Shown here: one piece after another, positions 8,493-15,918 of the stretch
Layout of the letters: every line of letters starts with the position of its first letter
How positions within the stretch are numbered: position 1 is the stretch's first letter
Source: an uncultured bacterium
GTDB taxonomy: Bacteria > Gemmatimonadota > Gemmatimonadetes > Longimicrobiales > RSA9
Assembly (NCBI GenBank): GCA_937889645.1
Contig: CALBZE010000097.1
Location: 1-64,000 of the forward strand
Length of the DNA: 64,000 nt
Direction of reading: 5' to 3'
Made by a program: the position numbers and the translations under genes
The notes under the pieces: generated by a model
Told to the model about the DNA's origin: nothing
The model's database searches: none
Seen by the model: only the letters and a program-made list of their open reading frames with translations

Positions 8493-9514
8493 GTGCCGTA
8501 CTTCGACTCGGATTCGCGGGGCTGGGTTGGATCGGCGCCATGCGGATGGATGCCGTTGCGGCGAGTGGTCGCGCCGTCGTGGCGGCGCTGTGCGATCCTT
8601 CGGAGGCGTGTCTGTCTGCGGCGGCGGCGCGGCACGGGGAAGCCGTCGCATTCGCGGATTACGACGAGATGCTCTCCCGGGCCGAGCAACTCGGTCTGGA
8701 CGGGGTCGTAATCGCAACACCGAACTCGCTGCACGCGCCTCAGGCGATCGCTGCACTCGAACGCGGCCTTGCCGTCTTCTGTCAGAAGCCGCTCGCGTTG
8801 AACGCGGCGGAGGCCCGGGCCATCGTCGATGCCGCCAGACGCGCGGACCGTCGCCTCGGTGTTGACTACTCGTACCGCTACACCGATGGCGTGCAAGCGC
8901 TGCGCTCCATGGTGCGATCGGGGGAGCTGGGACGGATCTTCGCCATCGAGACCGCCTTCCACAACGCGTACGGCCCGGGGAAGGCATGGTGCCACGACCC
9001 CGCCATCGCCGGCGGCGGCGCACTCCTCGACCTCGGCGTGCACCTGATCGACCTGTGCCTCTGGATTCTCGACTCGCACGGGGTGCGGTCAGTCCGCGGG
9101 GGTGCGTTCCGCCGCGGCGAGCCACTCGGCGGGCGTGGGATCGATGACTTCGCGATCGCACAGCTCGAGCTCGATGACGGCGTCCTGGTCCACCTCGCCG
9201 TGAGCTGGAACGCCCATGCGGGGACGGATTGCGTTATCCGTACGGCGTTCTACGGCACGCATGGGGGCGCCGAGGTGCGAAACATCGACGGCAGCTTTTT
9301 CGACTTCGAGATTGTGCGGTTCGAAGGGCGCGGGCGGCGCACCATCGGCCGCGAGTCCGGGGATTGGCTCGGCCGAGCGATCCTCGACTGGGTCGACCAC
9401 ACCGCGGCTTCGCCGTCTTTCGATCCCGAGGTCGAGCGGAGCGTCCGTGTGGCCGAGGTCGTCGACAAGATCTATCGGATGACGCCCACACCCGCGCCTG
9501 CGGGAGCGGCCTGA
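8489..9514 (+). CDS. Gfo/Idh/MocA family oxidoreductase
   Basis: 341 residues from the ATG at 8489, which overlaps the upstream stop. The N-terminal Rossmann motif is GFAGLGWIGAMRM. The usual catalytic EKP motif appears as CQKPLALNAAEARAIVDAA, with Gln in place of Glu. The C-terminal alpha/beta domain has GGGALLDLGVHLIDLCLW, with the conserved Asp and His. It likely oxidises or reduces a sugar C3 or C2 position with NAD(P)H, working with the coupled dehydrogenase. Family membership is clear; the substrate is not. Confidence 0.9.
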   Translation: MSAVLRLGFAGLGWIGAMRMDAVAASGRAVVAALCDPSEACLSAAAARHGEAVAFADYDEMLSRAEQLGLDGVVIATPNSLHAPQAIAALERGLAVFCQKPLALNAAEARAIVDAARRADRRLGVDYSYRYTDGVQALRSMVRSGELGRIFAIETAFHNAYGPGKAWCHDPAIAGGGALLDLGVHLIDLCLWILDSHGVRSVRGGAFRRGEPLGGRGIDDFAIAQLELDDGVLVHLAVSWNAHAGTDCVIRTAFYGTHGGAEVRNIDGSFFDFEIVRFEGRGRRTIGRESGDWLGRAILDWVDHTAASPSFDPEVERSVRVAEVVDKIYRMTPTPAPAGAA

Positions 9515-9609
9515 AGGAGGAAGTGGCGGCCGATGCCACGTAACGGCTCGTTGCAGGTGCTCGAGGCGCCGCGGGGTGACAGAGGCGTGTGACCGGCGCA
9601 TGAACGCGC

Positions 9610-9643
9610 GACCGCCGGGCCCGTTGCCATGGGCCCGGCGGTC
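9610..9643. terminator. 13-bp hairpin at a convergent junction, terminator-like without U-tract
   Basis: A perfect 13-bp inverted repeat (GACCGCCGGGCCC, loop of 8, then its complement) lies between the Gfo/Idh gene (plus) and the 68-residue gene (minus). No T-run follows on either strand, so it is a transcript-end hairpin candidate rather than a textbook intrinsic terminator. Confidence 0.45.
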
Positions 9644-9697
9644 CGAAGGAGGCGAGGCGGCACCGGCAGGCCGGCCAGCACCGCTCGGCAGCCGGCG

Positions 9698-9904
9698 TCA
9701 GCGCCGCCAGCGCTTCATCTCCTGCTCCTGCTCCTCGCTTCGCTCTTCACCAATGTCCAAGTTGGTGCCCGTGCGCTTGCGCTCGCCCTCCTCCACGAGC
9801 TCGCGACTGGTGTCGTAGGGTCGACCGATCCGGTCCGGCTTCCCCTTCTCTCGCAACTCTCGGCGCTTCTCTTCGAGCTGTTCGTGAATGTCCTTGTCGG
9901 CCAT
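9698..9904 (-). CDS. Small highly charged protein, 68 aa, unknown function
   Basis: Begins MADKDIHEQLEEKRRELREK and is rich in Glu, Arg and Lys throughout. The first half is predicted helical by eye, with no membrane segment. A perfect AGGAGG ribosome site lies 8 bases before the ATG and a sigma-54-like element lies about 71 bases upstream, so the gene is very likely real. It is transcribed against the flanking cassette genes. No family is recognised; the composition resembles small general-stress proteins, which is only an impression. Confidence 0.75.
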   Translation of the reverse strand: MADKDIHEQLEEKRRELREKGKPDRIGRPYDTSRELVEEGERKRTGTNLDIGEERSEEQEQEMKRWRR

Positions 9905-9974
9905 GGACGGTGCCTCCTGGACATGGTCTCGCCGGTTGTCGCCGGTGAAGCCGGCTGGTCACGCTTCGAAGTTC

Positions 9975-9990
9975 TGCAACAACCATACCG
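9975..9990 (-). promoter_or_regulatory. Sigma-54-like element for the 68-residue gene
   Basis: On the minus strand CGGTATGGTTGTTGCA has GG and GC 10 bases apart and a perfect TTGCA -12 half; the -24 half is only partly conserved. The predicted start near 9964 gives a leader of about 60 bases. Confidence 0.4.
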
Positions 9991-10060
9991 GTGGCCGTGG
10001 TTCCGTGCGGAAAGTCCGCAACGCTGCCCGCTCGATCGGGATGGTGCCCGGCGACGGTGA

Positions 10061-10076
10061 TGGAACGGTATTTGCC
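10061..10076 (+). promoter_or_regulatory. Sigma-54 (-24/-12) promoter candidate for CgeB-like gene 2
   Basis: TGGAACGGTATTTGCC matches TGGCACG-N4-TTGCW except at two positions and has exact GG-N10-GC spacing. With the following CCGCGG it aligns to the element at 2074-2089. The predicted start is near 10088, about 100 bases before 10187. Confidence 0.6.
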
Positions 10077-10186
10077 CCGCGGGGGCCGGATCGCGCGTGA
10101 ATCCGGGCCGGCGGTGGGGGAGCCCGTGGGCGCTGGTGCGGGCGGCGCCGGCGCCGCAAAACTGCGTGCTGGATTCGGGGGCGCAC

Positions 10187-11257
10187 ATGAAGATCTTCGT
10201 CTTCGGCTCGTCGATCGTGTCCGCGTACTGGAACGGAGCGGCCACCTATTACCGCGGCGTGTTCCGGGCGCTGCACGGCCTCGGACACGAGATCCATTTC
10301 TGCGAGCCGGACATCTTCGACCGGCAGGCCAATCGGGACCTGGAAACCGACCCGGATTACGTGAAGGTGCGCGTCTACCGGGACGACGCCGAACTGGAGG
10401 CGCTGCAGGCGGAGGCCGCCGATGCAGACCTCGTGGTGAAGTGCAGCGGCGTCGGTGCACGCGACCGGGAGCTGGAGGAGTGGCTGGCGGGCATGTCCGG
10501 CCCTCTGCGCGCCTTCTGGGATGTCGACGCGGCCCACACGCTCGAGCGGATCGAAGGCGACGACGCGGACCCCATGCGCCGTTGGATCCCTCGCTACGAC
10601 CTCATCTTCACCTACGGCGGCGGACCGCCGGTCGTGCGGCGCTACCGAGCTCTCGGCGCACGGGCTTGCCACCCGATCTACAACGGGCTCGATCCGGACG
10701 TTCACACGCCCGTACCACCCGATCCGTCCTTCGCCTGCGACGTCGTCTTCCTGGGGAACCGGCTCCCCGACCGGGAAGAGCGAGTCGACCGGTTCTTCAT
10801 GGCTGCGGCCGAGCGGCTGCCGGACCACCGTTTCATCCTCGGCGGCAGCGGTTGGGACGGGAAGCGGCTGCCTCCCAATGTCCGTTGGATCGGGCACGTC
10901 CCCACCGTGCTGCACAATGTGCTGAACTGCTCCGCCCGCTTCGTCCTGAACATCCATCGGGCCGCGATGGCGCGGAACGGCTACTCGCCAGCCACGCGCC
11001 TCTTCGAGGCCGCCGGTGCGGGCGCTTGTCAAATCACGGATGCTTGGGTAGGCATCGAAGAGTTCTTCGAGCCCGGAAAGGAGCTGCTCGTGGCGCACGA
11101 TGGTGAGGACGTCGTTCGGTGGGTCCGGGAGGTGGATGACGACACGGCGCGCACGATCGGGCGCGCCGCGCGGGCGCGTGCGCTACGCGACCACAGCTAC
11201 GACGGCCGTGCGCGGCAGGTCGACGAGGTCCTTCGCACGGCCGCTGCGCGTTCTTGA
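10187..11257 (+). CDS. CgeB-like glycosyltransferase 2
   Basis: 356 residues from the ATG at 10187. It begins MKIFVFGSSIVSAYWNGAAT and has FWDVDAAHTLERI, LIFTYGGGPPVVRRY and YNGLDPDVHTP. The donor domain shows FLGNRLPDREERVDRFF, FILGGSGWDGKRLP and TRLFEAAGAGACQITD. The N-terminal half is a CgeB-type acceptor domain and the C-terminal half a Glyco_trans_1_2 domain. CgeB itself acts in Bacillus spore-coat glycan formation; the acceptor here is unknown. It is a paralogue of the genes at 6367 and 13133, and appears to start a separate transcription unit. Confidence 0.88.
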   Translation: MKIFVFGSSIVSAYWNGAATYYRGVFRALHGLGHEIHFCEPDIFDRQANRDLETDPDYVKVRVYRDDAELEALQAEAADADLVVKCSGVGARDRELEEWLAGMSGPLRAFWDVDAAHTLERIEGDDADPMRRWIPRYDLIFTYGGGPPVVRRYRALGARACHPIYNGLDPDVHTPVPPDPSFACDVVFLGNRLPDREERVDRFFMAAAERLPDHRFILGGSGWDGKRLPPNVRWIGHVPTVLHNVLNCSARFVLNIHRAAMARNGYSPATRLFEAAGAGACQITDAWVGIEEFFEPGKELLVAHDGEDVVRWVREVDDDTARTIGRAARARALRDHSYDGRARQVDEVLRTAAARS

Positions 11258-11262
11258 TGTCG

Positions 11263-11276
11263 CAAAGTACTTGACG
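11263..11276 (+). promoter_or_regulatory. Candidate operator CAAAG-TA-CTTG overlapping a -35-like box
   Basis: CAAAGTACTTG (11263-11273) contains the perfect 8-bp palindrome AAGTACTT and runs into TTGACG (11271-11276), a -35-like sequence, about 30 bases before the membrane-protein gene. No clear -10 is seen. A closely related perfect repeat CAAAG-CA-CTTTG occurs at the start of uppS. It could be the binding site of the winged-helix regulator at 11917. Confidence 0.4.
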
Positions 11277-11306
11277 CGACGAACTCAAGGGGTCCATTCT
11301 ATCGGC

Positions 11307-11924
11307 ATGGCCACGCCACGCAGGCAGATCGCAGCGAGCGAGGGAGAGCCGATCGCGCTCCGGGACCGCGCGATCGACAACATCCGTTTCATCCGCGAGA
11401 CAATGGAGCGCGCCGCGTCGTTCACCGCGGTGCCGGGGTGGGGCGGTGTCGTGATCGGGTGCACGGCGCTGGTGGCGGCGGCGGTGGCGGCGGTCCAGGC
11501 GGATCCCGCCCGCTGGCTCGTGATCTGGCTGGGGGAGGCCGTGCTGTCGCTGGGGATCGCGGCATGGGCGATCCGCCGCAAGGCGCAGGCGGCGAACCTT
11601 CCGGTGCTGAGCGGCGCGGGGAACAAGTTCCTGCGGAGCTTCCTGCCGCCGATGCTGGTCGGCGCGCTGCTGTCGCTGGTCTTCGTGCGTGCCGGCGAGC
11701 TGGCGCTCCTGCCTGGCACGTGGCTGCTCCTTTATGGCACGGCCGTGGTCACCGCGGGCGCCTTTTCGGTGAGCGTCGTGCCAGTCATGGGAGCATGCTT
11801 CATGGCGACCGGGGCGGTCGCCCTCTTTTGCCCGCCGGAGTGGGGCGATGCACTGATGGCGTTCGGGTTCGGCGGGCTCCACATCCTCTTCGGCCTCATT
11901 ATCGCAAGGAGGTACGGTGGCTAG
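11307..11924 (+). CDS. Multi-pass membrane protein paired with a winged-helix regulator
   Basis: 205 residues with about five to six hydrophobic helices, including GVVIGCTALVAAAVAAV, WLVIWLGEAVLSLGIAAWAI, FLPPMLVGALLSLVFV, WLLLYGTAVVTAGAFSVSVV and MGACFMATGAVALF. A charged N-terminal tail of about 30 residues precedes them. Its 3' end overlaps the GTG start of the regulator gene, so the two are translationally coupled. The pair (membrane protein plus small winged-helix regulator) recurs in many bacteria; the signal it senses is unknown. Confidence 0.75.
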   Translation: MATPRRQIAASEGEPIALRDRAIDNIRFIRETMERAASFTAVPGWGGVVIGCTALVAAAVAAVQADPARWLVIWLGEAVLSLGIAAWAIRRKAQAANLPVLSGAGNKFLRSFLPPMLVGALLSLVFVRAGELALLPGTWLLLYGTAVVTAGAFSVSVVPVMGACFMATGAVALFCPPEWGDALMAFGFGGLHILFGLIIARRYGG

Positions 11925-12297
11925 GACCGGTGCAGCGCCCAGGCGGGAGCGGAGCGGGGGGCGGGCGGCGGCGAACGACGCCGGGGCGCCGAGGGAACTC
12001 AGTCCGCTCGAGTTGGATCGGCTGATCCACGAGCGGCTTCGCCTGGGCATCGTGAGCGCCCTGGCGGCGAACGAGTGGCTGTCGTTCAACGACCTCAAGC
12101 GCATGCTGGACACGACGGATGGGAACCTGAGCGTCCACGCGCGGAAACTGGAAGAGGCGAATTACATCACGTGCCGTAAGTCGTTCGAGGGTCGCTACCC
12201 GCGAACGGAGTACAGGCTGACGGCGGCGGGTCGGGCGGCGCTCGAGCGGTACCTGGAGCACATGGAGGCACTGATCCGGGCCGCGCGGGACCGGTGA
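11917..12297 (+). CDS. Winged-helix transcriptional regulator
   Basis: 126 residues from a GTG with AAGGAGG just upstream. The core has ELDRLIHERLRLGIVSALAA, then FNDLKRMLDTTDGNLSVHARKLEEANYI (recognition helix and wing) and YRLTAAGRAALERYLEHMEALI, the layout of the winged-helix DNA-binding family related to MarR/PadR. The N-terminal 25 residues are Arg/Ala-rich and probably disordered. It is coupled to the preceding membrane protein and may bind the CAAAG-N2-CTTTG-like sites at 11263 and 12332, which would make it autoregulatory and link it to uppS. Confidence 0.85.
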   Translation: MARTGAAPRRERSGGRAAANDAGAPRELSPLELDRLIHERLRLGIVSALAANEWLSFNDLKRMLDTTDGNLSVHARKLEEANYITCRKSFEGRYPRTEYRLTAAGRAALERYLEHMEALIRAARDR

Positions 12298-12325
12298 CCG
12301 TCGGATTTTTTTCGGGGTCGACTTT

Positions 12326-13072
12326 ATGGGTCAAAGCACTTTGCAGGATTCGCCGGCGCAGGGGCTGCACGTGGCGATCATCATGGACGGGAATGGACGG
12401 TGGGCGGAGGCGCGGGGGCGCGGGCGCACGTGGGGACACCGCGAGGGCGCGAAGGTGGTCCGGCGGATCGTGGAAGCGGCGCCGTCCCTGGGGATCTCCA
12501 CGCTGACGCTGTATGCGTTCTCGTCCGACAACTGGCGCAGGCCGCCGCGCGAGGTGGCGGCGTTGATGCGGCTGTTCGAGGCGTACCTGCGTGGCGAGGT
12601 GCGTCGGTGCATTGAGAACGGGGTCCGGGTTCGGGTGATCGGCCGCCGGGACCGACTGCCGCAGCGCCTGCTGGCGGCGATCGACGCCGCCGAGTCGGCG
12701 ACGGCGGGCGGCGACAGGCTGTTGCTGCGGGTCGCGCTCGATTACTCCTCACGGGAGGCGCTCGTCGCGGCGGCGCGGGCGGCGATGGCTGCCGGGGGCT
12801 CCGGTGTAGAGCTCGACCGCGATAGATTCGCGGCGTTGCTCGGGGAGGTGATCCATTCGGGCGATTCGGCGCGAGACGTGGATCTGCTGATTCGAACGGG
12901 AGGAGAGCAGCGGCTGAGCGATTTTCTCCTCTGGGAGTGCGCTTACGCGGAGCTGTACTTCACCGGTCGGATGTGGCCGGAGTTCACGGTTTCCGACCTG
13001 GAAGCGGCGGTGCGGGAGTATCACGGCCGGGAACGGCGGTTCGGCGCGCTCCCGAAGGTGGCGGCGAGCTGA
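12326..13072 (+). CDS. uppS: Isoprenyl transferase (undecaprenyl diphosphate synthase)
   Basis: 248 residues. It makes the C55 carrier lipid for peptidoglycan and surface glycans by adding isopentenyl units to farnesyl diphosphate. Signature segments are HVAIIMDGNGRWAEARG (with the catalytic Asp), GHREGAKVVRRIVE, LYAFSSDNWRRP, and the C-terminal LIRTGGEQRLSDFLLW and ELYFTGRMWPEF. Length is normal. The ATG at 12326 has only a weak GGGG ribosome site, and the CAAAGCACTTTG repeat lies within its first codons. Its place between glycosyltransferase genes suits supply of lipid carrier to the cassette. Confidence 0.96.
   Translation: MGQSTLQDSPAQGLHVAIIMDGNGRWAEARGRGRTWGHREGAKVVRRIVEAAPSLGISTLTLYAFSSDNWRRPPREVAALMRLFEAYLRGEVRRCIENGVRVRVIGRRDRLPQRLLAAIDAAESATAGGDRLLLRVALDYSSREALVAAARAAMAAGGSGVELDRDRFAALLGEVIHSGDSARDVDLLIRTGGEQRLSDFLLWECAYAELYFTGRMWPEFTVSDLEAAVREYHGRERRFGALPKVAAS
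12332..12343 (+). promoter_or_regulatory. Perfect inverted repeat CAAAG-CA-CTTTG at the uppS start
   Basis: The 5-bp arms are perfect and the repeat covers codons 3-6 of uppS. A further half-site CTTT sits at 12322-12325, directly before the ATG. The resemblance to 11263-11273 suggests a shared repressor site. Its position just inside the gene would suit a roadblock or an mRNA-level effect. Confidence 0.4.
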
Positions 13073-13075
13073 AGG

Positions 13076-13091
13076 TGGCATGCGGTGTGCT
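13076..13091 (+). promoter_or_regulatory. Sigma-54-like promoter candidate for CgeB-like gene 3
   Basis: TGGCATGCGGTGTGCT has the -24 TGGCA, a conserved G at the seventh position, GG-N10-GC spacing and a TGCT end at -12. The predicted start is near 13102, 31 bases before the ATG at 13133. It lies immediately after the uppS stop. Confidence 0.5.
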
Positions 13092-13132
13092 CGGCGGGAC
13101 GGTCATCGATCGACCCGGACGGAGCCGCCGTC

Positions 13133-14227
13133 ATGAAGCTGATCTTCCTTGGGCTGTCGATAACGAGTTCGTGGGGGAACGGGCACGCGACGACGTACCG
13201 CGGGCTCTGCCGGGCGCTACGTCGCCGTGGGCATCGCATCCTCTTCTATGAGTGGGATGCGCCGTGGTACAGTGGTCCGCACCGCGACCTGAACCCGGCG
13301 GAGTGCGACTATGCAGACGTCCGTCTCTTCGTGGATTGGGGCGCGGTGTGCGGCGATCTCCGTCGCGAGTTGTCGGACGCGGACGCCGTGCTCCTCGGCT
13401 CGTACTTCCCGCAGGGGGTCGAAGCGGCGGAGTTTCTGGCGCAGGAGTTCGATGGCCCGCGGCTGTTCTACGACATCGACACGCCGGTCACCGTAGCCGC
13501 GTTCGAGGAGGCCGGGGCGGCGGAGTATCTCAGGGCGGAGCAGGTCCGCCTTTTCGATGTCTATCTCTCGTTCACGGGCGGGCCGGTGTTGCGGGCGCTC
13601 GAGTCCCGGTATGGCGCGGCACGCGCGGCGCCGCTGTATTGTTCCGTCGACCCGGAGCGTTATTGCGCGACGGAGCCGCGCGCGGCGTACGTGTGTGCAC
13701 TCGGCTACATGGGCACATACGCCCCGGACCGCCAGCCCGGGGTCGAGGCATTCCTGGTGGAGCCGGCGCGCCGCCTTCCCGATTCGACGTTCGTTGTCGC
13801 CGGTCCCCAGTACCCACCGGATCTGCGCTGGCCGCCGAACGTGAAGAGGCTCGACCACATTCCACCGGCGGACCACGCGGCGTTCTACAGCTCCTGTCGG
13901 TTGACGCTGAACGTGACGCGGGCCGCGATGCGCCGTTGGGGCTGGTCGCCGTCGGTGCGGGTCTTCGAGGCGGCGGCGTGCGGCGCGGTGATCGTCAGCG
14001 ACTGGTGGGAGGGGCTTGACGCGTTTCTGGAACCCGACCGCGAGGTCCTGGTGGCGAGGACGTCCGATACCGTGTTGGAATATCTCGACCTGTCGGACGT
14101 CGAACTTCGGGAGATCGGCGAGGCGGCGAGGGCGCGGGTCCTCGAAGAGCACACGAACGATGCGCGCGCGGCGCAGCTCGAGGCGGAGGTCGAGCGGGCA
14201 CGCGGCCGCGCGCCGGCGGTTGGGTAG
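13133..14227 (+). CDS. CgeB-like glycosyltransferase 3
   Basis: 364 residues starting MKLIFLGLSITSSWGNGHAT. It has YDIDTPVTVAAF, YLSFTGGPVLRALE and YCSVDPERY in the first half, and LGYMGTYAPDRQPGVEAFL, FVVAGPQYPPDLRWP, VKRLDHIPPADH and SVRVFEAAACGAVIVSDWWEGL in the donor half. This is the arrangement of CgeB/COG4641 glycosyltransferases. It follows uppS with its own sigma-54-like element and is the third paralogue in the cassette. The substrate is unknown. Confidence 0.87.
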   Translation: MKLIFLGLSITSSWGNGHATTYRGLCRALRRRGHRILFYEWDAPWYSGPHRDLNPAECDYADVRLFVDWGAVCGDLRRELSDADAVLLGSYFPQGVEAAEFLAQEFDGPRLFYDIDTPVTVAAFEEAGAAEYLRAEQVRLFDVYLSFTGGPVLRALESRYGAARAAPLYCSVDPERYCATEPRAAYVCALGYMGTYAPDRQPGVEAFLVEPARRLPDSTFVVAGPQYPPDLRWPPNVKRLDHIPPADHAAFYSSCRLTLNVTRAAMRRWGWSPSVRVFEAAACGAVIVSDWWEGLDAFLEPDREVLVARTSDTVLEYLDLSDVELREIGEAARARVLEEHTNDARAAQLEAEVERARGRAPAVG

Positions 14228-14251
14228 GGAGGGGCGGCGGGGGCTTCGTCG

Positions 14252-15076
14252 ATGTTCCCTCTGCGGTCCATTTCAATCTTGCTCTGCGCTCTCGTGCTGG
14301 GGTCTGCCGCCGAGCTGGGTGCGCAGATCCGCCCGTTGGACCCACTCTATCCCCGTGTCGGTCGGTGCGAGCGTTGTATCGAAGTCGAGGTGGGTGTCGG
14401 CGCCTACGCCGGCCAGCGCGCCTCGCCCGTCGGCGCCGAGGGGCTTCTCGTCGATGTGGGGATGGTGCGCCTCCAATGGCGCCTGGACCGGGTCGCGTTC
14501 GAAGCCGCGGGCACGGTATGGCGTTGGTTCGACGCCCGTCGCCGGTTCGCCGAGCCGTTGGGCGTGGTCGAAGACCCTTCCGCGCCGGTACGGTCGGACG
14601 TGGGCGACTTCAGGATCGGGACGATCGTCACGGTGGCGACGGCGCGGGGCGCGAGCGTGCTCCTGCGCTTCGGCACTCGCCTCCCCACGACGGACGATGC
14701 GGTCGGACTGGAGCGTGACCGGACGGACTTCTACGCGACGGTCGGCGGTCGGCTGGCGCGCGGCGGATTCGCGGCGACGCTCGAGAGCGGGCTGGGAATC
14801 CAGGGGACGGTGGAGTCGCATTACGACCAGGTCGATGTGTGGCTCTATTCCGCCGCGGCGGAGTATCAACGGAGGGCGCTCACGGCCGGGGTCGCGCTCG
14901 TCGGTCAGACGGATGGTCTGCGCGGTCCCGGGGTCCGGGGGAACGAGAACCTCTCCGAGCTGCAGGCCTTCCTGTGGATGGGAGGACCGCGGTGGGCCCG
15001 GCTGACGGTCGTGCGGGGGCTCGCGCCGTTCAGTCCGCGCCTGGGCGCGGCTGTGTCGCTAGGCGTTGCATTTTGA
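14252..15076 (+). CDS. Secreted beta-barrel-like protein, unknown function
   Basis: 274 residues. A signal peptide (ISILLCALVLGSAAELGAQ, cleavage after Ala about residue 24) is followed by alternating hydrophobic strands, for example VEVEVGVGAYAGQ, FRIGTIVTVATA and ASVLLRFGTRLP. The sequence ends VSLGVAF with a terminal Phe, as expected for outer-membrane barrels. Two Cys occur close together just after the mature start (RCERC). No specific family is recognised. It follows the third CgeB-like gene by 24 bases and might be part of the glycan export or anchoring machinery, which is inference. Confidence 0.68.
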   Translation: MFPLRSISILLCALVLGSAAELGAQIRPLDPLYPRVGRCERCIEVEVGVGAYAGQRASPVGAEGLLVDVGMVRLQWRLDRVAFEAAGTVWRWFDARRRFAEPLGVVEDPSAPVRSDVGDFRIGTIVTVATARGASVLLRFGTRLPTTDDAVGLERDRTDFYATVGGRLARGGFAATLESGLGIQGTVESHYDQVDVWLYSAAAEYQRRALTAGVALVGQTDGLRGPGVRGNENLSELQAFLWMGGPRWARLTVVRGLAPFSPRLGAAVSLGVAF

Positions 15077-15089
15077 ATCGTTTGCGAAC

Positions 15090-15118
15090 TGGACAGCGGC
15101 CGTCCTCCCCGGTACATT
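15090..15118 (+). promoter_or_regulatory. Sigma-70-type promoter candidate for etfBA
   Basis: TGGACA (five of six to the -35 consensus), a 17-base spacer, and TACATT as -10. The predicted start is near 15125, about 36 bases before the GTG of etfB. Confidence 0.6.
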
Positions 15119-15160
15119 GGCGCCCGTCGGACCAATCTGGATCTGAACAGGAGCACGGCG

Positions 15161-15910
15161 GTGAAGAGCATCGTTTGCATCAAGCGGGTCCCGGACACGG
15201 AGGCCCGCATCAAGATCGCGGACGACGGCGCATCGATCGATCCGGCCGGGATCAAGTACGTGATCAACCCGTACGACGAGTTTGCGATCGAGGCGGCGCT
15301 GCGTCTGAAGGAAGGCGCCGGTGCGGGCGACGTGACGGTGGTCACGGTCGGAGATTCGGCCGCGGGCGAACAGCTCCGGTCGGCGCTGGCGATGGGTGCG
15401 GACAACGCGGTGTTGCTCAAGGGCGCCGCCACGTTGGACGGGCTGGCGACGGCGCGTGCGTTGGCCGCGGAGATCAAGGAGCGCGGGGCCGACCTGATCC
15501 TATTCGGGATGAAGGCGGTCGACGGGGACCAGCAGCAGGTCGGGCCGATGGTGGCCGAGCTGCTCGGGCTCCCGTGCGTGACGGTGGTGAGCGAGTTCGA
15601 AGTGGAGGGCGACAAGGTCGTCTGTCGGCGTGAGATCGAGGGCGGCGTCGAGGTGGTCGAAGCGCCGCTCCCGGCCGTGCTGACGATGACGAAGGGGAAG
15701 TTCGAGCCGCGCTACGCGTCGCTGAAGGGGATCATGGCGGCGAAGAAGAAGCCGCTCGAGGAGAAGGACGCGCAGCTGGGCGAGAGCCGGGTCCGTGTGC
15801 GGGAGCTGAGCTATCCGCCGGAGCGGCCGGCCGGCCGGATCGTGGGCGAGGGCGTGGACGCCGTCGCGGAGCTGGTCCGGCTGCTCAGGGAAGAGGCGAA
15901 GGTGCTGTAG
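15161..15910 (+). CDS. etfB: Electron transfer flavoprotein beta subunit
   Basis: 249 residues from a GTG with AGGAG upstream. It begins MKSIVCIKRVPDTEARIKI, and has NPYDEFAIEAALRLKE and GMKAVDGDQQQVGPMVAELLGLP, family hallmarks for AMP and FAD domain contacts. ETF carries electrons from acyl-CoA and other dehydrogenases to ETF:quinone oxidoreductase, which is encoded at 21319-23025 on the other strand. The stop is 8 bases before etfA. Confidence 0.97.
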   Translation: MKSIVCIKRVPDTEARIKIADDGASIDPAGIKYVINPYDEFAIEAALRLKEGAGAGDVTVVTVGDSAAGEQLRSALAMGADNAVLLKGAATLDGLATARALAAEIKERGADLILFGMKAVDGDQQQVGPMVAELLGLPCVTVVSEFEVEGDKVVCRREIEGGVEVVEAPLPAVLTMTKGKFEPRYASLKGIMAAKKKPLEEKDAQLGESRVRVRELSYPPERPAGRIVGEGVDAVAELVRLLREEAKVL

Positions 15911-15918
15911 GAGGACCC

